Counted from the stretch's first letter, positions 1-11,879 are shown. The stretch: DNA of 64,000 nucleotides from Cucumis sativus (GCF_000004075.3 NC_026657.2:21076501-21140500), one strand, 5' to 3'. Notes: generated by a model from the letters alone, not told the origin. Program-made: numbers and translations.

Positions 1-363
1 GGTTAGAGTTGTGCATAGAGTATGTTGTGTTATGATGTATATATCTTAGTATGATATAAATACTCTATAGTTTATGTAAACTTTAGGAGTTGTATAAACC
101 TTTATTGGTTATGTTTTGGTTAAGGTATCTCCAGGCTTACTCGTGAAATCAATTAATTTTGGGCTACACTTCATGTATGTATATGATTAGTATAGGATAT
201 GTTGTGTTATGTTGCATGTACAATAGTTTATATACTAGATGAGCAAGTTTATTATGTTAAAGATTTCAGCAAAGTCGACAGATACAAATAAAGAAAAGCA
301 TTGCCTGTCAGCTTCACCGTCTTTCGATCTAAGCTAGTAGGTTGTCCGGAAGGGGGTGTGACA
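1..363 (+). mobile_element. Probable 3' part of an LTR
   Basis: This AT-rich stretch ends in a purine-rich tract and TGTGACA at 357-363, a form often seen at the 3' end of plant Ty3/gypsy LTRs. The other end lies outside the window and no second copy is present, so there is no LTR pair or target duplication to confirm it. Assignment rests on appearance only. Confidence 0.35.
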
Positions 364-1400
364 ATTAAACCCACTACCACTACTCCAACCAAGTCCCCAT
401 TAAACCCAAATCAACAGAGTCCACCACATATACCCACCAATCCAAATCCTCAAATCCAAATCACCAATCTCTTCCCAAATCCAAATTGATTCATCCTCTT
501 CAAGGCGAGAATCTAACAACTCCCTAGCCCTAGTACAATTTTACCCAGTTGGCCAAACCAAATCGTCTAGTCATGAAAGATTCAAACCAGGAAGAATGTC
601 GGGACCCTCTCATTGCTCTTAATGTGTCCAACAATGACACGTTTAATAAGCGAAAAGATGGGACAAATAGCACAAACATGTCCCTAAGTTCTTGAGAAAA
701 TGATTGACGATTATCCACTCTACAAGGAGAGAGAAACAATATCTGAGGAAGGTGGCGAGACACACCTCCCTTCACTACCTAAAGAAATTGTAGAAGCTTC
801 AACAAAAGATGATAAGAATAAAGAAGCAATGAAGGAAAATGATGAAGAAGTTGTTGACGATGATTATATCTTCTATTTCATAAATCACCACGTATGCAAA
901 CCAATGGAAAATTGATTCGAAGATATGATCCAGTGTCGAAGTAATCTTCAAGAAATGCATTTGCGAAGTCAAAAGTAGTAGAGTGACTTATAACTTAAAA
1001 TAGACAACACAAATGCAAATTTCGAGGCACGAATAGAACAACTGAGTGAGAAAGTCATGGACCGTGTAATGCAAAAAGAAGAGCTCCAACAACAAAATGA
1101 GGAAATTGAAAAGGCTAATGGGTTTAGTTGAAGAGCTGGCCGTGAGAGGTGATACACGGTTCAGTGCTCTACTCAAGTATCAACATCTACCGATGTGTAC
1201 CTGGACTGGGATTTGTATTGTTACTGTAGTCTATGTGATAATTCATTGGTCATGATCACTGTATGCGAATTACTCACTATGTACCTCTTCATCGCATAAC
1301 TATTAATTCCTTATTGAGTACAAGTTTTCCTACTGTTTGCCCAAGTGCAAGCGAAACAATAGGTTTACCTAGGTGAGTCAGGGTCGAACACATGGAATTG
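364..1400 (+). other. Repeat-derived DNA with broken coding traces
   Basis: Two short plus-strand stretches look like former coding sequence. One at 700-915 is acidic and lysine-rich. One at about 990-1,130 reads as a heptad-like coil containing EQLSEKVMDRVMQKEELQ. Both are bounded by stops and are not in one continuous frame. They may be remains of a retroelement gag-like gene next to the LTR end at 363, but I cannot name a family. Confidence 0.25.
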
Positions 1401-3894
1401 ATTCAAGACACTAGTTCTAGAAATTACTTATCATCTAGGCGGTATAAAAGAATTAATTAAATAAAGTATAAAATAATCAGAATTAGGAATAAAACTACTT
1501 ATGCATGCCAAGAGAATCTGTAAAGGGGAATGATTGGATGCAATATGAAATTGTAGACTAACTTGTATGCGAAAAAAAGGTGAAGGAAGGTCTACACATT
1601 ATTAGGCGACTAAGTAATGTGAGAGCTTCGATGTCATTAAATAAAAATAATAAAATATTATTTTTATTAAAAATAAATAAAATATAATTTCACCCCTTAA
1701 TTTCCCTCCAACTTTTCATTAAAAATTATTAAAATATAAACTTACTTTTATTTTCCCTTTCTTCCTTATCATCTTCACGATAGAACCCAAAAAACCCAAC
1801 CCTAACCTCATTCTTCTCCATTTCCATGAACTTTCTTCTCAGCGATGGAGACCCATGGCAACATCAAATCTAAACATTTCGAAGATAACGACCCATACTC
1901 GTTTTCTCATCGACGGGGACCCACACTCGTTTTAAAGATTTTGAAGACAGGCTAGTGTTTAACACCTTTCACTTTTGTGTTTTTCTCTTTTATGAGTTTA
2001 ATCAATAGGTGTAAGAAATTGAACAAAATTTCACATTTTCTTTGATGTAACAATTTAATTTAATAGGGAGGAAGTTCTGATAGTGGTAGAAGGTCCTCTT
2101 GTAAGTTCTTATACTTCTTTCTGTGGTTTTTCTTTTTATCTTATCAATTTAATTTCAACTATAACAAACTTTCACATTCTTTCATATTTTTCTATTCAAT
2201 TTGATTATGAATGGTTTGTTTAACCGAGAAGTAGACATTAAAATACACATAGAAATAGAAAAATAATCTATTTAATCCATTCCATTGCCAATTCTTGCAT
2301 GGTTTGTTTAACAGTGTTTTTTAGAATGTGGATTGTGGCTCTGTTTTATACAATTTTTTTCTAAGCATATTTTGATTGTGGAGCTGGAAAGGGACTTTGG
2401 AATCCAACCCATTTGCTTTAATTGCACAAATTGCTAGTGGAAGAAAATAAAGTTGCTACTCATGAAGTCCAACTAATGGTTTGCTATTATTATTAGCCTA
2501 TTTGTCCAACTCTATTGTCAATTATGAGAAACTTCCCCCCTGAGTTTGGTATATTATATAGTGAATAGAAATATTATTATCTCCTTCTTGGTAATGAAAA
2601 TAATAAATAGGATAAGGATATGGTATATTGTGACAAGCCACGAGCTTAGGAGCTGAAATTAACTTTGGGGTATCAAAGATTGTGTAATTTTGTAAATGGG
2701 CATTTGATTTTGTGAGATGTGAAGTTTTGAGAAGTTTGAATGATGATGGTAATGGAGAAAATTTTATAGGAATTATTAAGGATATTCTTACAAAATCCAA
2801 CATTGATTCCATTGAAGTTGCACAAAATTTGGTCTCTCATTTGATGAGTTTCAGCTCACTTTGTTGAAGGGTTTCATTGACTGCTTGAGCTTGAAGGAAA
2901 TTTAAAGGGAAAGAGAAAGAAGACAGGATTTGTGGGAGTTGTTTGAAGGAGAAAGGATTTGATAAGCTTTTTCTTTTGGTAAAAATGGAGGGGATTTTGA
3001 AGGGACTCCTTTAGAAAAATAAATTGGGAGTTTTTTCTCAACTAATTTTAGGTCATTGATTGTGAAGGGTTTATATTGTGATTCATATGAGATGAAGAAG
3101 AAGAGTGATCATTATGGTTATTATTGTTCTTCATTGGAAATTCATCGTCTTGGAAAGTTTGAATATTATCTCTAATTATGGTCACCATTTTTATGATGGG
3201 ATTTTGTACGGTACTTGATTTTGTACTATTCTAGTTCAGAAAATTGAAAACATTGGAACATATAGGAATAATGTACTATTCTTGGGTCTATTTTATAATA
3301 ATTTTAACTTGTGAGCTTATGCAGGATCAATGTTTGTTATTAGTCTTTTGTTAACGAGGCATTTGACCCATTTCCTTGTTGGAAAGTAAGTCCAATAAAC
3401 TCTTATGATAACTATTGTATAACTTGTCTGCTTATGAAAATTTTATTAAATTTTGGTGGCTATTCTTCAAGTAACTTAGTAACTTAACTACTTCTATGTC
3501 ATATAACGAGTTTTAGTAATATGATCTCTTTAAGAAACTTTTACTACTAAAAAGTATTTTTTATGTGCATGATTTTACTGTCTTAATTATGATATTGTAC
3601 CATCCACAAGATATAGCATGGTTGAAATCAATCACTAACTTGCTAATTCTAATAAAAGGAATTCTCACACATCAAAATGGTAAGATTAAAATTATGGCTT
3701 AAAGAGGTAAGAATCAGAAAATGAACTTTTTTTCCTTATCTAATGAAATGTTCTGCAATAATATATCTTGATATCAAATTCAAATACTGCAAGAAAGACC
3801 TTGTTTAATCTTACAATTAAGTTTCGATATGATAACCAAAAGAAAATGCATGATTATGTGTATGTATCCTTTTTCTTCTTTTCTCTTAATTAGT
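1401..3894. other. Intergenic DNA, no gene recognised
   Basis: AT-rich DNA with several homopolymer runs. The longest open frame, on the minus strand at 2,522-2,812, has no recognisable motif and no splice context. The stretch ends at the CTC target duplication of the CACTA element. Confidence 0.6.
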
Positions 3895-3897
3895 CTC

Positions 3898-3926
3898 CAC
3901 TACTACAAAAACAGGCTCTCTTGACG
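3898..3926 (+). repeat. CACTA left terminal inverted repeat
   Basis: A 29-bp terminal repeat starting CACTACTACAAAAA. It pairs with 10,963-10,991 with one mismatch near its inner end. Confidence 0.95.
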
Positions 3927-4310
3927 TTTTTAAACTGTCAAAAGAAGGCTCTCTTGACGGTTTTAAAAATGTCGTTGAAGCCAGCGTCAAGAAAGACAAA
4001 GTTCTTGACGGTTGATTAAACGTCAAGAATAGTTAATGTTGACGTTTTATAAACGTCAAGTATACTTATGTTCATGACATTTTAGAACCGTCAAGACTGG
4101 TATTGTTTATGACATTTTAAAACCGTCAAGGATGAACTGATTTATGACATTTTAAACCCGTCAAGAATTTTAATATTCATGACATTTTAAAACTGTCAAG
4201 AATGTAATTATTCTTGACATTTGTCAACCGTCAAAAATGCAATTGTTCATGACAGTTTAAAACCGTCAAGCTTGCAATTGTTCATGACATTTTAAAACCG
4301 TCAAGTATTT
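3927..4310 (+). repeat. CACTA left subterminal repeat array
   Basis: About a dozen imperfect units pair a TTGACG/ATGACA half with a CGTCAA half across an AT core (form TGACATTTTAAAACCGTCAAG, often palindromic). In En/Spm elements such arrays bind the element's regulatory protein. That role is inferred here from position and form. Confidence 0.85.
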
Positions 4311-4757
4311 TTTAATTTTTTTTAAAAAAAAAATTGTAATTGAATTATGCTTTAATGGAAAGATTATTGTCCTGTAATTGTCCTGTAATTGTCCAGCAAC
4401 AGTTTCATAGATATTTGATATTCATCAAATATAGTTTCAAATCTAAAAAATATATAAATAAAACAATTCACCATATATATTCAATTCCAAGACTTTACAT
4501 ATACATAATGAAATAGGCTTTACATTAGATTTCATATGGCATTACATTGCCATGAATCCAAATCAACTTACAAAGTCACAAAACATGCTAGCTATAACAA
4601 TAATCAAAAGTATATACGAATGAACACCCCCCCCCTCCTCCATATGAACAATTCAAAAGAATTATCGGCTAAAGTTTCTATACATAAAGTTTAAGGTCAT
4701 AAAGAAGCGACACAACAAAAAATTTCCTACTTCAGAATCACAAAATATTGGTCATAA

Positions 4758-7457
4758 TCATATGTAAGAACCCAAAAAGTCAGCTAACTCAACTCGCACC
4801 TCGTCTAGTTCTGCCTGTGAGTATGATCTTCGTGTATCAATCTATATATAAACATGCAAAATAAATTAAATGAATTAACTGACTATACAAATAAACCAAT
4901 TAACTCACAAAACCAATAGTTTGATATATAACATACCGCATCGGATATGACAATGCTTCCCCTAGTCACAATTTCTCTCATATACCTCATCACGTAGTAT
5001 CCACACTCAGTACTCCCAACTTGCAGTGGACACTATATAAAAGCAACAAATTTGAATAACAAAGTAATCCTAATTGCTAGTAGTCTACAAAAATTTAATG
5101 ACTTTAAAAGTTGATACTTGCCTTTACTGTTCGCCATAAAGTTTGTTTTCTACTTTTTTTAATGTTCTTTTGTGACTGAAACATCGCTATTGCTCTGTTT
5201 TGACAAGATAAGATTGAACAAATAGTTTAAATATTGTGTACATGCATATAAGAATCAACACTAAATGAAATACTAGATTAACTTACGTGTCGGTGACGTA
5301 TCTTATAGTTGACTTCGATGTTGTCCTTAGTGAGTCGAGGTAAAATACTGTATCATCATATGCATTTATGGCCAGCAGTGCCCAATGACCCCTAATTATA
5401 CAAAATATTAGTACTAGTTTTTTGCAATGCAAGTAATAAAATAACTTGACTTACCCAGGATTAAAAGGAGCAAGAACTATTTCGTTAATCTTTGAGACCA
5501 TCAATCTACTGCATAAGTTTCGAACTCGAGATTCTTGCGAGTGTCCGACAGAGGTGAGGGATGGATCTACAAAGACGTACTGTATATTTTCCTTCGAACC
5601 AAGAACAGATGAATACAAGTACCTACAAAATATTATAAACTTGTAAACGAGATACATAAATTTAGATCTAAAGAAATGAAATTGACTTACGTCATATAGG
5701 CCACCAATGTAAATGTTTTGACCTCATTCATGTTACAAAGATCAATGATGTCCTCTCGGAGAACAGAAGTCTTTCGACTAATACCAAAAATGCCAACAGG
5801 TAGTGGAATAGTGATACTAGAATCTTTCTCCATTATCTTCTCAGCGTATCTGAGAATCAACTTCATTCCCATTGGCAAAACTGACGTCGATTCACAGACA
5901 ACCTCTCTTTCCTTAGGCATTTTTATTAAGGCTCTCTCCTAATTCAAGAAAAACATTCACTTTCAATACGATATGAATAATTCAAGAATTTGAGTTTATT
6001 AGAGGATCGATCACATACCTTAAAGATGTCCAACTCTACTTTGTCGTCATTTACATTGATCTCCTCCACCTCTTTCCCTTCGATTTTATCCATCAACTTA
6101 CTCTTCCCTTTGATTATTTTCATCGAGTCACTCTCTTCTAAGATATTTGGCTTCGAACAGCTACCATGTCCAGATAATGGTCTAGACAAGTTTGAGTGGA
6201 TATGTGCTTCTAATTCGCTTACACGCCTTCGAAGTTCTTTATTCTCAAGTATAATCTCATCCTCACGTTTAGATGTCTTTTTTACAGAATGAAAGTAATT
6301 GGTAGGAGTAACATACCCACCGACCCCACGAACACGACCGTGATGCTCTTTTGTACCCAATGCTTGGGTTAACACATCGTTAGAAGAGTGTCCTTTTTGA
6401 GACGATGAAGACGTATTCATTGAAATCTCATCCTAAAACAAAAACCAATCTACGTTATAGAAATGTGTAAACAAAACCAATCTAGTTCAAATGTTCAATA
6501 TACAAAAAGTCTTACAATTTTATGGACAACTTGTTGAACGTCGTCGTTCTCATACTCCCCTTTTTTGTTAACTCGAGCCTTCTTCCACATGATGGCTCGA
6601 TCCAACTCTTGTTGATTTGAACCTTCCTTTTTCTACATTTCAATTCCATAATAAGATTAGAACAACCTTTGATAAAGTTTGATAAACTTAATAAATTAGT
6701 TCTTACCATTTCCTCGATAAGATTGGCATAACCCTTCCTCGAAATCCTATGGTTATACTTGTTCTTAGATCGTCTATCTTGTTGCAGAAGTCTTTTTTCC
6801 TATTTTTCAAAAATATTGTTAGTGAGAAAGTAACACACAATCTAAACCTTACAAATATATTTGTTATTGAGAAAGTAACATACCTGAAAAGTTTCACACA
6901 ATCTAGACCTTACAAATTCTGCCCAATGATGTTGATCAATGAATGAATACTTTTCTGGTGGAACTTGTAGGAGTTGTGGTTCATCCTTATGTGGCATAAT
7001 ATATTTTGTTGTTAGCCAACACTTAAACTGACGAAACGAAATGCCAGCAGTTTGGATAATATTTTTCCTAGATCTTGGATCAATGACGAATGCGGCCTAA
7101 ATATTTAAAAGTGATTAATAAAGTATACATCATGAACATTATCAATATAAGCACATTGAAATTATATATATACCTCAACCGTACTGAATATTTTTTATCT
7201 TTCAGCTCTACCGGCACACTTTTCCATGATGAATATGTGATCGGGACATGATAATGTGTCGCATATCCTATGAAAGACTTCAACTTTGCTCCATTCTCAC
7301 CAATGGGTACTCCGTCTTCATTGTACATCATCACCTTCTTCTCTCCCAAACTTCTAATGCGAGTGACATCGAACATAATAGTTGGTCCTCGTGGTCTACA
7401 TATCTGCTTTGGGGTTTCATTTTCAACACCAGCTTCTTCATCACTAAAGTTATCCAT
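4758..7457 (-). CDS. CACTA second gene: transposase-like protein fused to an Ulp1/C48 protease
   Basis: Eleven exons can be followed (about 7,185-7,457; 6,884-7,096; 6,707-6,799; 6,516-6,632; 6,019-6,432; 5,691-5,938; 5,455-5,622; 5,287-5,391; 5,122-5,194; 4,937-5,032; 4,758-4,841), giving about 627 residues. The N-terminal half carries motifs of the plant En/Spm accessory protein (AAFVIDPRSRKNI, ALGTKEHHGRVRGVGGY) and then a coiled stretch. The C-terminal half is a cysteine protease of the Ulp1 family, which removes SUMO from proteins. It shows His in GGHWALL, Asp in YLDSL, Gln in CPLQVGS and Cys in TECGYYVMRYM, so the whole catalytic set is present. All junctions from exon 2 onwards keep phase. 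Exon 1 keeps frame only if the donor at SVR (GTACGG, about 7,184) is used; the more usual donor at 7,173 shifts it. The intron after exon 9 begins with GC. Protease activity is inferred. Confidence 0.88.
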
Positions 7458-7618
7458 GTGATGTATGAATCAAAGGCTGCCAATCAAAATGAAGAAACAA
7501 TTAGCATAGTATACAAGTTTTAAACAAAATTAAAAACTGATCAATTAATTGAGATGAATGAGCATAATAAACGAATGGTACTATTAGTTTGAGAACAGTA
7601 AAACTAAACCTTATAATA

Positions 7619-10516
7619 TTATGTAGGTATCCATGTGCCTTCACAATCTGCTCGTACGTATGTTAAGATGTTGTCATCCAAGTCATTATTTAAGTCAACA
7701 TCTGGCATACCATTGGGTATTCCTTCACACTGTAGTATTGTATCACCAAGTTCATCGTTGTTATATCTATCTTCAAAGTCTCTTTGTGGTGGAGTAAGCA
7801 CAACTGACCATCTAACATCGCTTGGATCCTCAACATAAAAAACTTGTTTTGCTTGACTTGCTAGTATGAAGGAGTCTGACTTGTGTCCTACTCTATTCAA
7901 ATCAACTAAAACATAGCCAAGTTCATCAATCCGAACATCGCCATTGTTTTGAACCCAATCACATTTAAACACAGGAACATTAAATGTATTATAATTCAGT
8001 TCCCATATCTCTTGTATGACTCCATAAAATGACATATCTCCGATGACCGGATTTTTATCTTTAGAACTAGACACTTGCATTGTTTTTGCAACTAAGCTAA
8101 CTCCACTGTTTTGTACACTTCGTTCTTTATCACAAGATTGTGTGTGATAGCGACATCCATTGATTGCATAACCACTATATCTAATAACAAAAGGATGAGG
8201 GCCATGAACAATCCATCGTAAGTTATCTGAAACTCCAGCATTTCCAACTTCAAGCTCAGTTGATACCTAACATGATAATTCTTATTTAAAATTGGACACA
8301 TAACATGTGTAACTAAATTACTATGTTCAGCACTATACCTCTTCCCGTAGCCAATGTATAAAAGTTCGATTATGTTCCTCTTGAAGCCATTTTTGATTTC
8401 TAGACTTATTCCGATATTGTAGTTGCAAAGCCTTCATATGTTTTCTTTGTAGTCATCAATTCAAACATTGTAATATAGTTAGATTAAGTATATAAAAGTG
8501 AATAAAACAATCAAGAAAGCAAGAAAATACTTACTCTGTATATGGTTGGACATCGACTGTATTTTCCAAAACATATTGATGAGCTTTATGTAGAAGTTCT
8601 TGTTGAGGTTTGAAAGGAACTCCCGTGGACAATGGTCTACCAATGTTTAAAGTATCTAAATGGTCTTGTGACTTGCGAGTCCCAAGTCCAATGGGATCTA
8701 CTCCAGATAAGAAATCAGTACAAAATTCAACAGCTTCTTCTATTAAATAACTTTCAGCAATACAACCTTCTGGACGATATCTATTCCTCACAGAGTTTTT
8801 AATGACCTTCATGAATCTTTCAAAGGGATACATCCATCGAAGATATATAGGGCCACAAAGTTTGACTTCTCTAACTATGTGTACTGTGAGATGAATCATG
8901 ATTGTGAAGAATGAAGGGGGAAAATACTTTTCAAACAAACACAATGTTACCACAATATCTTCTTCCAACTTGTCTAGTTGTTGTACGTCTAATACCTTGT
9001 TGCATACATAATTGAAAAAGACGCACAACCTAGTTATAGCATAACGAACATGTTTCGGTAGCACTGATCTTATCACAATGAGAAACAACTGTTGTATGAG
9101 CACATGACAATCATGAGATTTTAAACTATTAAGTTTTAAATCTGTGATTGACCCAAGGTTTCTAATATTGGAAGAGTAACCTTCAGGAACCTTTATTTCA
9201 GACAAAGTCTTCAAAACACATCGTTTTTCATCCTTTGTAAGAGTATAACACGCGAGCGGAATGAATATTTTCTTTTCACTATTGATAGGGGCAAGCTCTG
9301 GTCGAAGTTTTAGATCAACTAAATCGCGTCTAGCATTCAATCCATCCTTACTTTTCCCAGGAATATCAAGAAGTGTACCTAAGATATTCATGCAAACATT
9401 TTTTTCAATGTGCATCACATCTAAACAATGTCTAACATGAAGATCCTTCCAGTATGGCAACTCAAAAAAAGAAGATAATCTATTCCAACAAATTTTGTCA
9501 CTTCTGTTCATCAATCGTTTCTTATGGTTCTTCTTCCCTCTAGAAAATTCAAGATCTTTCAATTTTAAATACACATCCTCCCCAGAAAGTGGCTCTGGAA
9601 TTGTATCAAGTTCTTTTTTACCATTGAATGACTTCTTTTGTCGTCGATACGGATGATTTCGTGCCAAAAATCTACGATGTCCAAGGTATGCCATTTTCTT
9701 CCCATACTTTAACCTTATAGAATTTGTATTATCTCCACAAATTGGGCATGCTTTATACCCTTTCACACAACATCCACTAAGGTTACCATATGCAGGAAAA
9801 TCATTGATTGTCCACAACAAAACTGACCTTAAGTTGAATGGTTCTTCTCGATAAGCATCATAACATTCAACACCACTTTCCCATAAAAGTTTTAAATCTT
9901 CAATTAGTGGTGCTAAGTATATGCCTATGTCATCCCCTGGTTGTTTTGGTCCTGAAATTAGCATTGATAGCATCATGTACTTTCTTTTCATACACAACCA
10001 TGGTGGAAGATTGTAAATAACCATCACTACCGGCCAACAACTGTATTTAGAACTCATGTCACCATGAGGATTTACTCCATCGGCTGACAATGCTAAACGA
10101 AGATTTATGGGTTCAGAACCGAAGTCTGACCATTTCATGTCTACTAACTTCCATGCTGGAGAGTCTGCTGGATGTCGTAACTTACCATCATTAATTCTTT
10201 CAGTAGAATGCCAAGTCAAGTTTTCAGCACATTCAATGCTTCTGAATAGCCTTTTAAATCGTGGAATGATTGGAAAGTACCATATCACTTTAGAGGGAAT
10301 TTGCTTTCTCCTTTCATTTGTATCCTTGACGTTTTTCCACCTTGATTGACCACATTCAGGACATTCAATTGCATTAGCAAATTCTTTTCTATAGAGACAA
10401 CAATTATTCGGGCATGCATGAATCTTTTCGTATTCCATTCCTAATGCACCTAATGTTTTCTTTGCTTCATACAATGAATTCGGGAGCTCATTGGTAGTAG
10501 GCAGAATTTCCTTCAA
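7619..10516 (-). CDS. CACTA TNP2-family transposase
   Basis: Three exons fit: 8,535-10,516, 8,339-8,444 and 7,619-8,266, giving about 911 residues from the first usable ATG. Exon 1 has a cysteine pair cluster near residues 35-60 (ACPNNCC, CPECGQSRWK), the TNP2 core (ADGVNPHG, INDFPAYGNLSG) and then a DUF4218-like region (RWMYPFERFMKVIK) near residues 540-560. Exon 3 carries a DUF4216-like region (VPVFKCDWV, ASQAKQVFYVEDP). This order is standard for the transposase that cuts CACTA termini. The usual N-terminal transposase-associated zinc domain is not seen: coding traces upstream meet an in-frame stop and then the subterminal repeats. This open frame may therefore be a truncated protein. Confidence 0.92.
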
Positions 10517-10642
10517 AGTTTCAAGTAATTCTGAAAAACTAGTATCACTCCATCCATACCCTACTTAATTTAAATTATACAATTTGACTAGAGTAGACAA
10601 CTTTGTGTACTTTTTGCATCCTTCGTACAAATTTCTAAAACT
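10517..10642 (-). pseudogene. Broken 5' continuation of the TNP2 gene
   Basis: The frame of the transposase gene runs on upstream with family-like residues (GYGWSDTSFSELLETLKE next to the start, LYEGCKKYTKLSTLVKLYNL further up). It is cut by a TAA at 10,565-10,567. The match ends at about 10,642, exactly where the subterminal repeats begin. Family members normally have a longer N-terminus, so a deletion plus a stop is the simplest reading. A rearranged first intron is possible. Confidence 0.7.
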
Positions 10643-10962
10643 TCTTGACGTTTTTTAAAACGTCAAGGATTTTTTTAATAAATTTCTTGACGTTTTTAAA
10701 ACGTCGAGTAAAATTTTAAATTCTTGACGTTTAAGAAACGTCAAGCATGTCAAATTCATACGCTTCTTGACGTTTTAAGAACGTCAAAAAATTAATAGAT
10801 ATTTCTTGATGTTTTAAAAACGTCAAGGAAAAATTGATTTTACTTGACGTTTAATAAACGTCAAGAATGATGTTTCAGAAAAATTCTTGACGTTTTTTAT
10901 TAAAAATGAAATTTTTCTTGACGTTTTTCGAAAAAAAAACATCAAGAAAGGAAAACTGCAAA
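10643..10962 (-). repeat. CACTA right subterminal repeat array
   Basis: About seven palindromic units of the form TTGACGTTTTAAAACGTCAAG, separated by 15-30 AT-rich bases. They are closer to perfect palindromes than the left array, which has mostly ATGACA in place of TTGACG. Confidence 0.88.
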
Positions 10963-10991
10963 CGTGAAGAGAGCCTGTTTTTGTAGTAGTG
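10963..10991 (-). repeat. CACTA right terminal inverted repeat
   Basis: Reverse complement of 3,898-3,926 with one mismatch. It ends TTGTAGTAGTG and is followed by the CTC duplication. Confidence 0.95.
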
Positions 10992-10994
10992 CTC

Positions 10995-11641
10995 TATCAA
11001 GTTTGTGTGTCGTGCCATTGTCTATGGATAGGCCTTCTTTTTAATTTGTTAACGCGGTTCATTAATGTAGCAATTAAGACTGTAGAAGTAAGTGTTGATG
11101 GAATTATTGTCTCCAATCAATGAGCTCACCAACTAGATTTTTCTCCTGCCCAAACTAATTATTAAGCTAACATTGTTTCAACTATATAGATATAGACTAA
11201 ATAGGCACATGGGCATATGAAATAGATATGATAACTTACCAAGCAAAGTTATTGGAATGGTGGACTTTGGAGTTGAATCTTGAAAAAAAAAAAAACTCAG
11301 GTGGTTTCTCAACCTTAATCCTCAAAGCAATCTGAATATCCTTTCGAGTATCATTTGTGATAAGAACTCTTTGCCAAACTTCATGACTTTTGGTTTTGGT
11401 TTGTGAAATGCTCTATCTTTTGGGCTTGGACATGATGAATCTTGGTAGGTATTGGATTTTGAATGGTATGCACTAAAGGAAAAAAGCTGAATTTATAGAC
11501 TTTTGTTTGTGTTCATGTTCTAAGAGAAAAGTTCATAGACCTTTTGGATTTTACATATAGAAGAAGTTATCAAGTGGATGGGTTGGGGGACTTTCAAGAT
11601 GTAATTTGATAAATGATGCTTGTAAGGAGATTCAACTCATC
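10995..11641. other. Intergenic DNA between CACTA and copia elements
   Basis: No open frame or RNA signature recognised. A run of A lies at 11,282-11,294. The stretch ends at the CATCC target duplication of the copia element. Confidence 0.6.
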
Positions 11642-11646
11642 CATCC

Positions 11647-11850
11647 TATCACCGTAATTAAGGTCATTTAGCAATAATCTATCATTGTAATTAAGGTCAT
11701 TTAACAATAATCTAGGAATACATTATTGTAATTAGAATATTTTTTATCATTTCCTTATAGGTTGTCCAATTAAGTGTATATGTACCATTGTATTCTTTAT
11801 TTTATACAATAAATCAAGAAGATCTAGAATATTCCCCATAATATTCATCA
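11647..11850 (+). repeat. 5' LTR of copia element
   Basis: It begins TATCACCGTA rather than TG and ends TTCATCA. The first 66 bases are a 33-bp direct repeat (11,647-11,679 and 11,680-11,712). AT-rich, with TTTATACAATAAATC near the 3' end as a possible poly(A) signal region. Confidence 0.95.
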
Positions 11851-11864
11851 TGCTATCAGAGCCA
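11851..11864 (+). promoter_or_regulatory. Primer binding site of copia element
   Basis: TGCTATCAGAGCC directly follows the LTR and matches the usual copia site TGGTATCAGAGC, complementary to initiator Met-tRNA, except at one position. Confidence 0.85.
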
Positions 11865-11879
11865 AAACCCTAGATTTAC

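Larger units (their letters stand above)
3898..10991 (-). mobile_element. Complete CACTA (En/Spm) DNA transposon
   Basis: The 7,094-bp element starts CACTACTACAAAAACAGGCT and ends with its reverse complement. The inverted repeats are 29 bp with one mismatch. It is flanked by the 3-bp direct repeat CTC at 3,895-3,897 and 10,992-10,994, the target-duplication length of CACTA elements. Palindromic subterminal repeats lie inside both ends. Two minus-strand genes fill the interior: a TNP2 transposase (7,619-10,642, 5' part damaged) and a second gene joining a Ptta/En/Spm-type transposase protein to an Ulp1-like protease (4,758-7,457). Matching ends and flanks show that the element inserted as a unit. 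Because the transposase reading frame is interrupted near its start, it may need a helper copy. Confidence 0.97.

Noticed and set aside
3927..4310. Regularly spaced short palindromes resembling a CRISPR array
   Set aside because: Units and spacers are irregular, the setting is a plant CACTA element, and the units fit its subterminal repeats.
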